Shown here one piece after another: positions 43,001 to 53,668 of a DNA stretch of 64,000 nucleotides; position 1 is the first letter of the stretch; each line of letters starts with the position of its first letter. A program made the translations under genes and the position numbers. Location: assembly GCF_921293095.1 (NCBI RefSeq), contig NC_060247.1:109821111-109885110 (forward strand), read 5' to 3'. Source of the stretch: Ischnura elegans (Eukaryota > Arthropoda > Insecta > Odonata > Coenagrionidae). Below the pieces are notes generated by a model. It saw only the letters and a list, made by a program, of their open reading frames with translations. It did no database searches and was not told where the DNA came from.

Positions 43001-44959
43001 TCCCCAGGGCGCCACCCCGCACCGCGGCACCGCTGAGGTACTTACGTCCCGCACCACTTACTAGAGACTTCCCCTCAACCCCCTCCCCGCCCTCGGCAAA
43101 GACTTCGCTCGCACTGCCAAGATCTAGCCTCTGAAGAAATGTGCTTACCTTAGAAAAAATTTAATTGCCATAACAATACTTCCAATCCAAGAGATCAATT
43201 TATTTTCACTCTGTCCATGAATTTCGGTACATTAACCAAAATAAAATACATTTTCATAGTATTTCTAATTATTCTGACACTGTTAGGAGCGGAGAACCAC
43301 ACCTTTTACTTGCCTCTTGAACATATTGAAATCTATTCCACCAATAACTGCATTTCGTTCTCCTCTTCATTTGCGTAAGAATTTTATTTCTTCAGCCCTA
43401 GCTCAATTATCCGAGAGATTAACTGCACTTTCCTCCTCGTGCGTCAAAAATTCAATGATAATGCTCCTTGCAATTTCAAACAAATAATCAAGTTTTGTTA
43501 CGAAAGATTCTCTTCTCTTCATCTCTACTGTAGTTCGCGCTCTCTTTATGTCGTTGCACGTTCATCCATTCTTTGCGTCATTTTTCTAACTTTTCAATCG
43601 CCTTATTTATCATAATAACAAGAATTCTAGTTTTGTACCTTGATTGAGACGCATTTCTCACGGTTTTTCTCGCACTAGGTCTTACAAATTTCGAACCCAT
43701 TAGGTGATAGAAAAAACACACAATACTTATCTCACTCTAGGTAAATTTGAGCCGAGTATTTCTTCACTTTCTTTTCCAACCAGTTCAATGCCTGGATTTA
43801 GTCTTGATTACATACCATTCCTTGTTGGTTTATTCTTAAAATGAACGTCACGTTCATGATTAAGTATTTATTTCACCAATTTTTTCCTTAGATCCTAAAA
43901 ACTTAGCACATTCCATCCTTTGCACACTATACACAGTAACTGTTTCTCCACAGTCATCTACATCCGTGAACTGGCTACCTCGTTTCGTCTTCCTTGCATA
44001 TTTCTATCTACTGTTGGAGCCCTGGATGCCCTGCGCTTTCCCTTCATTCCTTTATAATTCATAGACACAATTGTATCACAAGCTTATAATATTTTGTACA
44101 TAAAGAGCACTTTGGAACAAAGCCTGCTGGAATGGTTCGCGGCCGTATGGCGGCAAAAAATCAAGGTTTAATGGGTTGGTACCCAGTACATGGGTCGGCG
44201 TTGAAGGGTTAAAATTGACATTCTAGGCTTTAACAACATTAATCATGATACAAGAGGAACAACCTATTCAATACTGCACCACTAGCATGTAAATCTTGCC
44301 ATCAGGAGCAGTCTTTGCCGAGGGAGGGGAGGGGGTTGAGGGGAAGTCTCTAGTAAGTGGTGCGGGACGTACCTCAGCAGTGCCGCGGTGCGGGGTGGCG
44401 CCCTGGGGGGATTTTCATTGCGACGGGCGATATCTCCTAAACGCTTAGAGATAGGTCAAAACAAACAGAAAATTGGCCCTTTTGGGCTTTACTTATACGT
44501 TTTACATAGGAATAGCACTTTTTTGACCCCAAAAAACTCAATTGAAGGTCCTTAGTACTTAGGGCCCTTGGGGCACGGGTTGCCGTTATTTTAAAGTAAC
44601 CAAATTTTAACACGTGAATATATAACTCATTTGGATCATTTTAAGACCAGGAAAACATAACTTTTCCCAATTCTGAAAAATAAGGGCCGGCCTAGTGTAC
44701 AGTGTACACTAACTCCATTCTTTATCACAACAATTCAATCTGTTAGGAACGGCAAATAGCTGACGAAAGTAGCATCAATTATAATGTACGTCGCAGTTAT
44801 AGCGTGAAGCCATTTTGCATGCACCGTAAAAAAGACGACCGTGTATCAACAGCAAAGATTCTATTATATTTACCTCAGAAGAATTTCGGCACCGTTCAAA
44901 TTCTAAGTCTGGACTGGGCGCTGGAGTTGCATAGCAGAGTGCTACGAAAAAGAATGCGC
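33947..44959 (-). CDS. G2: secreted cysteine-rich protein, DUF1397-like (5 recognised exons)
   Basis: Exons: 44959-44874, 39489-39374, 35072-34921, 34628-34478, 34076-33947; about 210 residues plus an unrecognised exon 1. Exon 2 gives a strong signal core (AFFFVALCYA) followed by TPAPSP. Later exons repeat the G3/G4 plan and phases with clearly diverged residues, so this is an older paralog. Fourteen cysteines align; NTT in exon 3 and NKS in exon 4 are possible glycosylation sites. Introns 2 and 3 are long (5.4 and 4.3 kb) and hold a 2-kb long-TIR element, two SINEs and a mariner-like fragment. No ATG lies in the signal frame directly upstream; the nearest near-cognate codon is TTG, behind a CAG acceptor, so the start is probably on a further upstream exon, as in G4. 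Confidence 0.7.
34478..34628 (-). CDS. G2 exon 5
   Basis: 151 nt, acceptor TTCACAG, donor CA|GTAAGT. Encodes YSHGEDGRCYKESRKSCGSH, AFCDKENTEY and a last Cys. Four Cys aligned with G3 and G4. Confidence 0.77.
34921..35072 (-). CDS. G2 exon 4
   Basis: 152 nt after TTTTCTACAG; donor G|GTAAGT. Encodes KQETFLNCFRTFTGNVKDLS, NKSRLMVPFF and FCENESLMSA. Cys at exon residues 8 and 42, NKS sequon. Confidence 0.78.
35090..35560 (+). other. GC-richer block, possible solo LTR or promoter-like repeat
   Basis: Contains ctgtataaaagatc (35309-35322) and a later tttattta. Sharply richer in G than its surroundings, inside G2 intron 3. No paired copy in the window. Confidence 0.25.
35580..37140. other. G2 intron 3, no gene
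   Basis: A short word shared with 24650-24690 (gaaacg-cgagtaagaaaatgttacctacg type) sits at 36040-36070; no other structure was recognised. Confidence 0.4.
37150..37510 (-). pseudogene. Tc1/mariner-like transposase C-terminal fragment
   Basis: Minus strand reads DGATTHWSRQVREHLNE, then TPCNFFLWRFVKDHAYVPPL and FEHRCDIVRTADGTH. The D-G-A-x-x-H-W and S/T-P-x-(D/N)-FFLW words are standard for this superfamily; the usual catalytic D of PDLxPxDF is N here, and frames shift. Truncated, without TIRs. Confidence 0.7.
37520..38490. other. G2 intron 3, no gene
   Basis: Nothing recognised beyond scattered AT-rich words; the frames at 38166-38595 run into the SINE and are not supported. Confidence 0.4.
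38496..38699 (+). mobile_element. tRNA-derived SINE, family 1, copy 1
   Basis: tRNA-like head (ctcggtggcggtggggtaaa, B box GGTTCGAATCC), body ending with the words taaaaggccgtcatgtgctg, and an (AAAT)n tail. Confidence 0.8.
38748..38939 (+). mobile_element. tRNA-derived SINE, family 1, copy 2
   Basis: Same head, with B box GGTTCGAGTCC, body and (AAAT)n tail as copy 1, about 50 bp downstream in the same orientation. Confidence 0.8.
39374..39489 (-). CDS. G2 exon 3 (CxxCxxxC-R module)
   Basis: 116 nt after CTTCCAG; donor AG|GTAATC. Encodes IDVEVLMYCVHSEFQEDKLL and ends CVHCRNFC-R. Cys positions 9, 31, 34 and 38 equal those of the other three genes. Confidence 0.76.
39585..39876. mobile_element. 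Foldback element beside G2 exon 3
   Basis: Ends cgattactaccgcatccgtt and aaccgatgcggtagtaaccg are inverted repeats. An inner palindrome is ccgccagttct ... agaactggcgg. Confidence 0.6.
39880..41220. other. G2 intron 2, no gene
   Basis: Holds a perfect 13-bp hairpin at 40241-40268 (atccacgacaacg, 2-base loop). No coding signal. Confidence 0.4.
41230..42000. repeat. Long dispersed repeat, copy 1 (Penelope-like?)
   Basis: 41446-42250 aligns with 63240-64000 in direct orientation. 41237-41290 and 41585-41640 are inverted copies of an aaacttttctcgggat ... ccgggttaatgttttta word. Confidence 0.6.
42006..42310 (-). pseudogene. CR1/L2-like LINE 3' fragment
   Basis: Minus strand gives KRDILPDG and EFVFSRTI, like REMFCRAN and LFFPRTI at 26.3 kb, and the same cgtgtggcgggaggg 3' region. 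Confidence 0.5.
42716..44694. mobile_element. Long-TIR DNA element, non-autonomous
   Basis: 1,979 bp. Terminal inverted repeats 42716-43104 and 44310-44694 start TAGGCCGGCCCTTA and match almost perfectly over 385-389 bp. Flanked by a perfect 8-bp duplication GTGTACAG (42708-42715, 44695-44702). The 1.2-kb interior has no long frame. Inserted in G2 intron 2. Confidence 0.88.
44874..44959 (-). CDS. G2 exon 2 (signal peptide core)
   Basis: 86 nt between TTTGCAG and GAG|GTAAAT, phases 1 and 0. Encodes AFFFVALCYATPAPSPDLEF then ERCRNSSE. The Cys sits five residues before the exon end, as in G3 and G4. Confidence 0.65.
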
Positions 44960-44999
44960 CTGCAAAGATTTTGAAACGCAAAATAAAAATCAGAAAAAA

Positions 45000-46085
45000 A
45001 TGATTGTTAAAAAAATATTTTGCAATTCTCTTATTTTGTCTTCATCAGCTACCTCTTCTTCAGCCAGTATTACGAAAACGTGTAAATGTTGAAGGTCAAG
45101 TGAACACAAAAAATTTACTTAAGTATGCTTGCTAGAACTAGAGCATAGTCATCGGTAATTGAGGAAAGGTAAAATTGATTTAATTATTAACGGTGTAAGT
45201 GAACCAATATTGCCTAAAAATATCTTTTACAATAAGTTTTATTCTAAATAAAAGAGTACAAATTCAATTTTGATTTGTAACGACGTACCGCTGGTGCTAT
45301 TCGTGGAACCTTGATTTTTATAGAGATTTTCTAAGATCTCATTTTTCATAGGAAAGTGAGAATTTGTTCTTGTTTTTGTCACCATTATTTTGTAAATTTC
45401 TCTAATTTTTCAGTATTGTAAATTTTCTAATGTCTCTAAAACTAAAAAAGGTGTTATAATACGTGTTTTCTGAACACAAATAAGGAATGCTATCTACATA
45501 ATGCTATAAGGAATGGTATTTGAAGGATATAACGAGGCACCAGCTGCCAAGCCAATTATGGGGTTTAGGTGGTCCAATATTTATCTTATTATGCTAAAAT
45601 GCAAATAAACGTAGAGAGAAATGCAGAAACCTGCAAAAGACAGTTTAACAACCCTTATTGTGGAGGAGCAATAATTTTATTGAAAACAGTAATCAGTTCA
45701 TGAATGAAGACAATACAAAGCGCAGGTAATCGATGAAAACAATAGAATGTAAAGCTTTTGAAGGGGAAAGGATGTACCGATCCCGCTAGAATAGCCGGAC
45801 GTATTTAGTTTATTTTCGTGACATGACGTAGCGATTCGTGGAGAGATAATGAGTTTCTAATTACTCCAGCAAAATAGGGGTGAACAGAAATCTATGTAGT
45901 GGATAAAGAATCGTTTCAGGCATGATGTGGTGGAAAAACGATATATCAGTGATAAAATATCAAACACAAATAGTATTTTCCACATTTTAATGTACAACAC
46001 CGCAACTGACCATGCTTTGGACACTATAATGTAATTCTCAAGGAATTGAAATAGACACACTCACATATATTTATTCTTGGGATGA
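45000..46085. other. Upstream of G2 exon 2, no exon recognised
   Basis: G2 exon 1 should lie upstream of 44965. No ATG plus phase-1 donor stood out. Confidence 0.4.
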
Positions 46086-46086
46086 G

Positions 46087-46530
46087 TCGATTCCAAATGC
46101 TTATTTTCGATTCCACCCATTCTCGGGTATGGAATCCGAGTCGAAAATCGATCGGCTAAAGTCGATTCCAATTCCAGGAAGATAAATATTTTGTTCATAG
46201 ACAATAAGTTGGGGGGCATAAAGGCCGCCAAACACCTGAGCCATTGAGAACTGTGCATTATTAAGTTAACAGTTTATATCTGGAGCAGTTGAAATGTTTA
46301 TTATTTTATTAAAGCCATGGATATATTACAATAATTTAATCCACTATTTTAATGAGTTTACTTTTTAGACCACTTCAATGTTTTTATTACTTAATTCGAT
46401 TCTATTTTAATGACCGCAATACAAATGACAAATCAATATCCCTCCTGTTAATATGAATAAGTATCGGTGGAATCGGAATCGAGAATAGATTTGAAAGAAT
46501 CGGAATCGAAAAAATTGGAATCAAATCATC
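46087..46530. mobile_element. Possible TIR element with gattcc-rich ends
   Basis: Left end gtcgattccaaatgct ... cgattccaattcc and right end ggaatcggaatcgag ... ggaatcgaaaaaattggaat are roughly inverted. Confidence 0.35.
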
Positions 46531-46547
46531 CATACAGTCTGTATCCC

Positions 46548-46858
46548 GTGGGGTGGCGCACGGTCCCGCCGGCTACCTTAGTCGGTCCCATAGTTTTTAT
46601 GGTCTGTCCTTTCTTCCCCCGGCGCTCGCGGACCGACTCAGGTAGCTGGCAAATCAGTGCACCACCCTAGAGTCTGTATAATGAGGGAGGACAGGAGCGA
46701 CCATAAAAACTGTATGGGACCAACTAAGGTAGCTGGCGCACGGGGCCACCACCTACCTAAGACGGTCCGCGAGCCGTGAGCGCCGGGGAGAGGAAGGGAC
46801 CGACCATAAAAACTATTGGACCGACTCAGGTAGCCGGCTGGCCCGTGCGCCACCCTAC
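46548..46858. mobile_element. MITE with GGGTGGCGCACGG ends
   Basis: The left end ggtggcgcacggtcccgccg and right end ccggctggcccgtgcgccac are inverted, and internal partial copies of the same word lie between. No clear target duplication. Confidence 0.55.
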
Positions 46859-47951
46859 GGCTTGCAGACTATAATGTATAGCAGAGCCATGATAACATGA
46901 GGAGGAGGATAACAACCGAACCCCACATTACGTTTTGCATAAATGGAACGTGAATTAAATCCAGATTTCGCATTAATTTTCCCGTTCGCGCCGCCGATGA
47001 CCGATTGGTACAGTAATTTCGCGCAAAGTTCTCCTACCGAATAATTTATTGATAATTTTTTCAAACGAATCTACCTTTAAAATTGCCGTATTACGAGATA
47101 AATAGAACATTTGATCTCAAAGCTTGATGGCGGATGCCCGATGCCCGATTTCAAAACAGATTTCAAAAAAGTACTAAAAACTAGCTCAGCTAATAGTGTA
47201 GTATGCAACTAGGGTATAAACGTATACTAATTAGAACGGGAAGCATTCGTTACACATCAAATAATAGTAAAAGCCAACGCAAAAGGTATTTGAAATATAG
47301 TAGCGATACATTCGTCGGAAAGGCCCCAATTAAAAGCAAGGCGGGGAAACACATCTACCCCGATGGCTAGAAATTGTATCTTTTTTTCCCAAAATCTATT
47401 TTAACACTCGTAGAAAGAATTAAAAAAAAATTATGATGCATGGTTTTAAAGTTATAAATGCTATTTGGAAATTTAAATAAAAGATACATGAAAGGCATGA
47501 AACAGTTCGGTACAAAGCAAGTTCTTCTGGCAGATTTTGAATGAAATTCTTAATATAATCGAAAACAAATAAAATTGAAACTCTTACCAAGTATGCATGG
47601 TAGAATGAAGGATACACTTCCCATAGTTGATTTGGCCTTTTCTCAGAAACTGTACAAGGAAAACACAACAAATTTTGTTAGCTCTGTATTGTTGATGGAA
47701 CTCCTGATTCGAATTTCTCAATGTCACGTCTCAGAGCACTGGATATAAGCAGTCTGCTGCGAAAATATTGTCGTCCAACACTGCAGTCGTAGTCACTGAG
47801 GTCGAAATGTCAAGACCTTAGGAGAATTTATCGTGAACGCATATCTCACTGCTGAAAAAATATGAGTAGAAAAAATCATTCCGGGGCAAGGAAGGCACGT
47901 AGCCTGAATATTGCTTCGGATGGGAGATTGGGTGGTAAGTGAAAGTCCCTT

Positions 47952-49155
47952 AAGGTGCGTTTGCACTGTATAACATGTTAGACGTAACAAGTTACTTGTA
48001 ACATTTGTTTTATAGTGAAGCGGTGCCAAAAATGCACCAATAACATATTACAGAGTGAATCGCAATGGCAACCACGGGCAACAAATTAGGTATCAGGGGA
48101 GCCCTTCGAGGATACAACATACCGGGCCCGGGAACCAAGCCCGTGGCTTATACGCCCAGACACCCGGGGAGGGGGAGGAAAGGAGGAGAAAAGGAAGGAG
48201 GCGCCGCCGCGATAGGAGCCCTTCGACGCCTCTGGGAAAGGAAAGGGAAGGAAGGGACGGGACGAGGGAACGACACCTCAACGTTATAGAAGCGAATAGG
48301 GGTCTACTATTAGCGAAACCAAGCTTACGTAATTAATGTGCTAGCGATTTTAGTGGGTTTTCCTATAAGGAAGAAAAATCCATCGATCAAATCGCTAGAA
48401 GGCAACTACGGACAATGACACTTTGCTTGCTCTCGGAAAAAAATATTGCGCCAGTGACCTATTGAATGACGGGACGACCGAGATAGCAGGACGACCGAGA
48501 TTTTTTATTCGGAAAACTAAGAACGGACGGTCATTTTAAGAACTTTCTTCGAATGACGAACCAGGATTTAGAACTATTAATATCTCTTATTGGCAAACGG
48601 ATTGGTAAAAAAAGGTAAACCACCTTTCTCTGAAGGTGCGTTTACATTATGTACACATATGTTTTACGAAAAAGTTATAAATCCGTGTGACAATTTACAT
48701 GTGGTATTGTGTTACAAAAAAGAATTCGTGTTACATAACAAGTTTTTGGTTTCTCGCACGAACAGGTAAAATTTGTTACGTGTTATAGAAAAGAGGTGAG
48801 GCGCATGGTGGGGATAGCTAGTTGACGGTTAGGCTGCGACTGAATCTGTTTCATGTTATTTGTAAATATTTGGCTCCGCTGGACTCTTGTTATAAAAAAA
48901 TGTTATATAAAACAAATGTTAGAACTAGCTTGTTACATGCAGCATGTTTATATAACATGCTACATAGTGTAAACGCACCTTAACATGTTACAAATTTTCC
49001 CACGCGCGTGAAGCCAAAAACTCGTTATACAAACAAGAATGTTTGTTTTGTTACACAGCATTACTGTAACTTGTTACACGGATTAGTAACGTTTTCTTAA
49101 AATATGTTATATGTAACTTGTTAATATATCATGTTACACAGTGTAAACGCACCTT
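47952..49155. mobile_element. MITE with AAGGTGCGTTTRCACTG ends, apparently nested
   Basis: Left ends at 47952 and 48633, right ends at 48981 and 49155 (agtgtaaacgcacctt). One reading is an intact 349-bp MITE (48633-48981) inserted in a larger relative (47952-49155). Subterminal taacatgtta and ttgtaac words recur. Confidence 0.6.
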
Positions 49156-49462
49156 CAATGACACCTTGTCATTCTGAACGTTCCGGAAAACCATAGATTT
49201 CAATAAATCAGCAGTATCTTTCGTGTGCATAGAGTTAAAAGTTAAATAATTCGTTGCTTATGGGCATACTCAGTGGACCAATGGGGGAGCACCCCCATTG
49301 GGTTGAAACATACCCTTGATAAAATTGACATTTTTGGAGGTTGCCACTTTGTACAGAAGTATTCAGTTATATTTTCCGATATATTTACGTACTTTACAAA
49401 TTGAAATGCAAATTAGTTCTGAAATTAGAGCCTATTTCACACGCTTTTGTTATGTTACAATC

Positions 49463-49633
49463 CAGTGGCAGACGCAGAGAGAGAGATTGAATAAACAATG
49501 TGGCCGCCTATAGCCACTTGGGTATCCAATTTGCGCTAGATGGACTGGTGATAATTTTTTCTGACCCCTACTATTGCTGGGAGATTGTCCCCACTTAGGC
49601 CCCCCTTGTCCCTATCCAGGATCCGCCGCTGGG
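49463..49633. mobile_element. Degenerate hAT-like MITE
   Basis: Ends cagtggcagacgcag and ggatccgccgctg resemble an inverted CAGTGGCGGATC pair. No matching target duplication. Confidence 0.35.
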
Positions 49634-49674
49634 CATGCTTAATGAAATATAACTACACAGAGTGGAGAAAATTA

Positions 49675-50001
49675 TTATTATTATTATAGTATTCTACCGA
49701 TTAAGGTAGGTTTCCATGGAGTACTAAAGAAGTGATCTGGGAGCCTCCCTTTCCTTCTAGCACTGCCTTCTTCAATTCACTGTAAGGCCTATTACCTTAA
49801 AATCTATCTAAAAATCCAATTTTTTTCCTTCCCCTCCCTCGTTTCCCTTACATTCTACCCTCTAACACCATTTTCAACATCCCCTCCCCGCTAAGTACTC
49901 CTCCCACCCATACCTTCTGTTTCGTCCGTATCTCATCTAAAATCTGCCTCTCCTCGCCAACCATATCCAGCACTTAGTCGTTATTTTTCCTCTCCGTCAA
50001 T
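49675..50001 (-). mobile_element. 5'-truncated LINE insertion, second copy
   Basis: Antisense copy of the family at 29875-30289, with the (ATA)n tail at 49671-49688. Flanked by TGGAGAAAATTA (49663-49674) and TGGAGAAAAATTA (50002-50014). Confidence 0.8.
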
Positions 50002-50014
50002 TGGAGAAAAATTA

Positions 50015-51900
50015 TGTCACGAAATTTTAACCCTGAATAGCTGATTCCAGTAGGAAACAAAATTACAATTGATGTTTAGGTAAAAAACTACGGAAACATT
50101 CAGCGCACGGATCGGCCGCGAGGTTTTCCTGCTGCAGGGTAGCCATGAAAAAATCAAAGGGAAATGCAGGTAAAGGATTCGAAGTCATGAGTGTTCCACA
50201 GCATCCAGAAACAGGGAAAACTCGCGGCCAATAGGAGGTCTTGGTTGAATGTTTCCGTAGTTTAAAAATGGCGCGTCTTCGACCTAAGAATCACCGGTAA
50301 TATTGGTAAAGATTTGAATCAATTAATTCAAGGTTAAAATATCGTGACAAATTTTTTCTCCCGACTTTTACATAAAAAATTGAATGCCAGAGTATAGTTG
50401 TCCCTCGGCTATTGGTCTCTTCAGCAGATGTACCACAGGTAGTTGCGACATGGGAAAAAATTCGTGGGAGGGGGCGTAAAAGGAGGGAATGGAGGCTGAA
50501 GCTCTTGGCTCCGAGCCTGAAAGAAGGCTATATTTCAGTCAAGGTGAGGAAATTATGCGCCGGAATATGAAGAAATATGTGTGATGGAAACTAATGGTGT
50601 TATTTTGACTAAAGAGTGGAAGCTAAAATTTCTGAAACGGTACTAGTCCACCTGGCAGTAATAAAATATGAAAAGTTTTCAAGTCAACTTTGTGGTTAAT
50701 GTTTGGAGCATTGTTTTGTTTTTTTTCTATGAATAGATATAACATATTGTAGCATGTAAATTAATTTTTTTACGTATAATATGTAGAGTAAAGATAAGAG
50801 GCTTTGTTTGCTTAGGAGATGTTAAAAAAGTGGCTTGTCTTAAGGTTATGTTGTATTACTTGTATTATTCTGAGATTAGCGGCTTTTGTAAAACATTCTA
50901 TTAGGATGTGGCGCGATGCATAGAATTGTCGGCCTTATTGGATATGCTTTCTATCCTCTTACTAGTCGACAGAATACATCTTCATGACTCAAACTTCTCC
51001 ATGTAAAAGTGATTTCAGACATAGTTAGCTTTGGTGTATGCGACGATGTATATTTTATATATTTCGCGGATAGGAAAGTTTATGTGTAATATCTTTGGAC
51101 TGGACCATTTTAGAAAACCGGTTCTTCCGAATTTCGGTAGTATTTGCTACCATTTACGTTTGAATTACCAGTTTACCGCTTAAGTTTTCATCATTACCAG
51201 GTCAAAATTATTCTATTTATCAAAAAACTTGTACTTTTCGTGTCGGTGTATATGTCTCATTGTCGATAATAAGCTTAAGCGAGAAAGTGTTCTGTATATT
51301 TTTCCTATAATTTTCGCTTCGGTGAGTCCACTTTGGTCTCCACCATTCTTTGGTTTTAAAGTCTCCATTTTCTTTCCTTTCCCCACATTCTGTGGTCGTT
51401 AATGCTCTATGTCTTCCTCGGTGTGAGCGATGGCTTACCTCCATATGCGATATATTAAATACACCAATGCATCAGATCCAGTGCGGGACCAAGAGTTGCC
51501 CCCAGGTACAGGAAATAGGCGCTAGGGACACGTTTGAAAACGTTATGAAGAATGTAAACCCAAGAAAATATGGTCGAGTTGTTCGTATGATTTCCCTTTT
51601 ATGGCTCGTATTCATAAATATTGCATTCAGGATTCTTCACTCACGCGATTCAATTGATTCCAAGCGATTGCAATATATAGCGCCTCGCTAGAATACATGT
51701 CAACATTTGTATTAGCCTGTAATAGATACGCTACGAGGGGAAGGTAATCGTTTAATGCTGAAAAAAGCTCGATGCATATTTTATTAAGCTCAATGAATTA
51801 ATATTAAGCTCAATTATACACCCAATAGTATGAACAAAAAACGCATTTGAATATTTACCAGTGAAACGTACTCCTTTCAAAACGAAAAGCATCGGCTTGA
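50015..51900. other. Intergenic between G1 and G2, no gene
   Basis: AT-rich. The frame at 51350-51691 lacks any recognised motif. Confidence 0.4.
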
Positions 51901-52049
51901 TACCGGGGTCCAGTGGTCACGGTGATCGAATACCATGCTCAAGTTCCAAGGTCGATTCTCGTCTTAGGAATTCTTGATTTAGTAATTTCCTTACACTTTT
52001 TCTTTTACACACATTAGGACTGCTACTGTACCTAGTGGAGCCTCCTATG

Positions 52050-52379
52050 CATGGGCTTAGCCAGCGAGGGGCAGCGGGGGCAGCTGCCCCCCCCCCTAGA
52101 AGCAAAAATCGCAAAAGTCTTTAAGCAAAATCAGTATTGAATTGAAACGAAAGCATTCAACAAATTTTCTTTAAATCCACATATATAAGTATTAGTATTA
52201 GATATGTAGCTAAAATGCAACAATTTTTTCAAGGAAATAATCTCAATTATACAGCGATGTCATAGTTTTCTTAAAATGTTGGTTTCATTCACATTTTCCA
52301 AGGTAATATGTCAAGACTTAGCTTGCCCCCCCTAGGCTATGGCTTCCCTCCCATAGTTATGATCCTGAGTACGCCCTTG
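52050..52379. mobile_element. hAT-like MITE
   Basis: Ends CATGGGCTTAGCCAG and CTGAGTACGCCCTTG, flanked by a perfect 8-bp duplication CTCCTATG (52042-52049, 52380-52387). 330 bp, non-coding. Confidence 0.78.
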
Positions 52380-52539
52380 CTCCTATGGTATTATAAACTC
52401 TATGCTCATATTAATTGGGTGCTTTCCATTCAACGACACACGTTGACACAAATCGACTTGCATCGCGGTTTTCGTGTTCCATTTATTGTGACACAAGCCA
52501 ACAAACGATTACGCGCAGGATTTGGAGAGTTATAAACAG

Positions 52540-53541
52540 TTCCCGTGAGCCGACACAAGTCAACGCGTGAGACGCATGAATTGAAAGCACCCATTGCAGT
52601 GTCATGAGAAGGTGCAGCGCAACAATTAATATTGCCAATATGCTCGAAAATTTCTATTTGACGCCTCTTGGTAATAGAATGATAAACTGAGACCCTGGGT
52701 CCCAAAATAGCACAAGTAATATAGCAAAGCTTTAAAACAAACCGCAATATCTTCTCTGCGACCAGGGCCTTTCATCTTTGCCATTTATCTTAAATTTTAT
52801 CAGTGAATAAACGTGCTACAATATGTGATCCATGAGCATTTACCAGCCGTGAATTCCTTTCAGCTCTTTAGCACTTATATGTTTAAGAGTTATGACGAAC
52901 CAGCGAGTTGGGAATTCAAAGTTAATTAGAAATATGTACTGGTAAAAGGTACATATTTTTCGCAGAGAGGATGAGACAATTTTATTTTTGGCGATTTTAT
53001 TAACAAATAAAAGCAAGAAATAAGGGGAAAATAAAGGTTATAATAATAATTCATGATTTTAAGAGAAACTATTTTCTAGTTTCCGAATGCTATTGATTTT
53101 TATAAAGTATTAAATTTGTTTAATTACTGGAAATATGTAAGTGATGAAATCTGGAATACATTTATATTATTTTACATATTAAGGCACTCGTTGAAGTACA
53201 TTTATATATAAGTGCTTATTACTTGATATTCGCAAACACCGAGCTGCCATATTGGTAAAACTTGTTTTAATACAAAATTACAAGGTGACATTAAATATAA
53301 ATATTTTAAGTGCTGCAATCAAGTTTTGATTACACATTTAAAGATTATATTTGTGATGTAAATGAATACACGCCATTTGAGTAGACAAAATATTTTATTT
53401 ATATTTCAAAAGTAATTTGCTTCAGAAAATCTGTTTCATTGGCGAAGGCAAAACATCAGTTTAATTCTTAGAAACATAAGAACTATGCTTGTCAAATTAT
53501 GCTGCTGAATGGGCGATCCGCAAGTGTTGCATATCTTTTCT
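52540..53541. other. 3' flank of G1, no gene
   Basis: AT-rich; the G1 poly(A) site should lie below 53542. Confidence 0.45.
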
Positions 53542-53668
53542 TCATACAAACTCGGAGCAGGTTGGCAAGTTTCTGAATTGGGATACAAGACTTCTTACGG
53601 CACTCTGAACATCCGAGGAGCAGGATTCGGCACCCCTCTCAGTACATTCCAGGAATCCATGGAATCCC
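53542..53668 (-). CDS. G1 exon 6 (terminal)
   Basis: 127 nt after CGTCTCAG; encodes GFHGFLECTERGAESCSSDV and ends LPTCSEFV, stop TGA at 53544-53542. The C-x7-C ... PTC ending most resembles the C terminus of DUF1397 proteins as I know them. Confidence 0.75.

Noticed and set aside
44775-44981. TTG-initiated 68-codon frame as the G2 start
   Set aside because: It overruns a GAG|GTAAAT donor, and the first codons lie before a CAG acceptor; the paralogs show the real exon is 44959-44874.
48055-48336. GC-rich overlapping frames (Gly/Arg-rich protein)
   Set aside because: Low-complexity purine tract inside a MITE-bounded segment, open on both strands, no start context or homolog.
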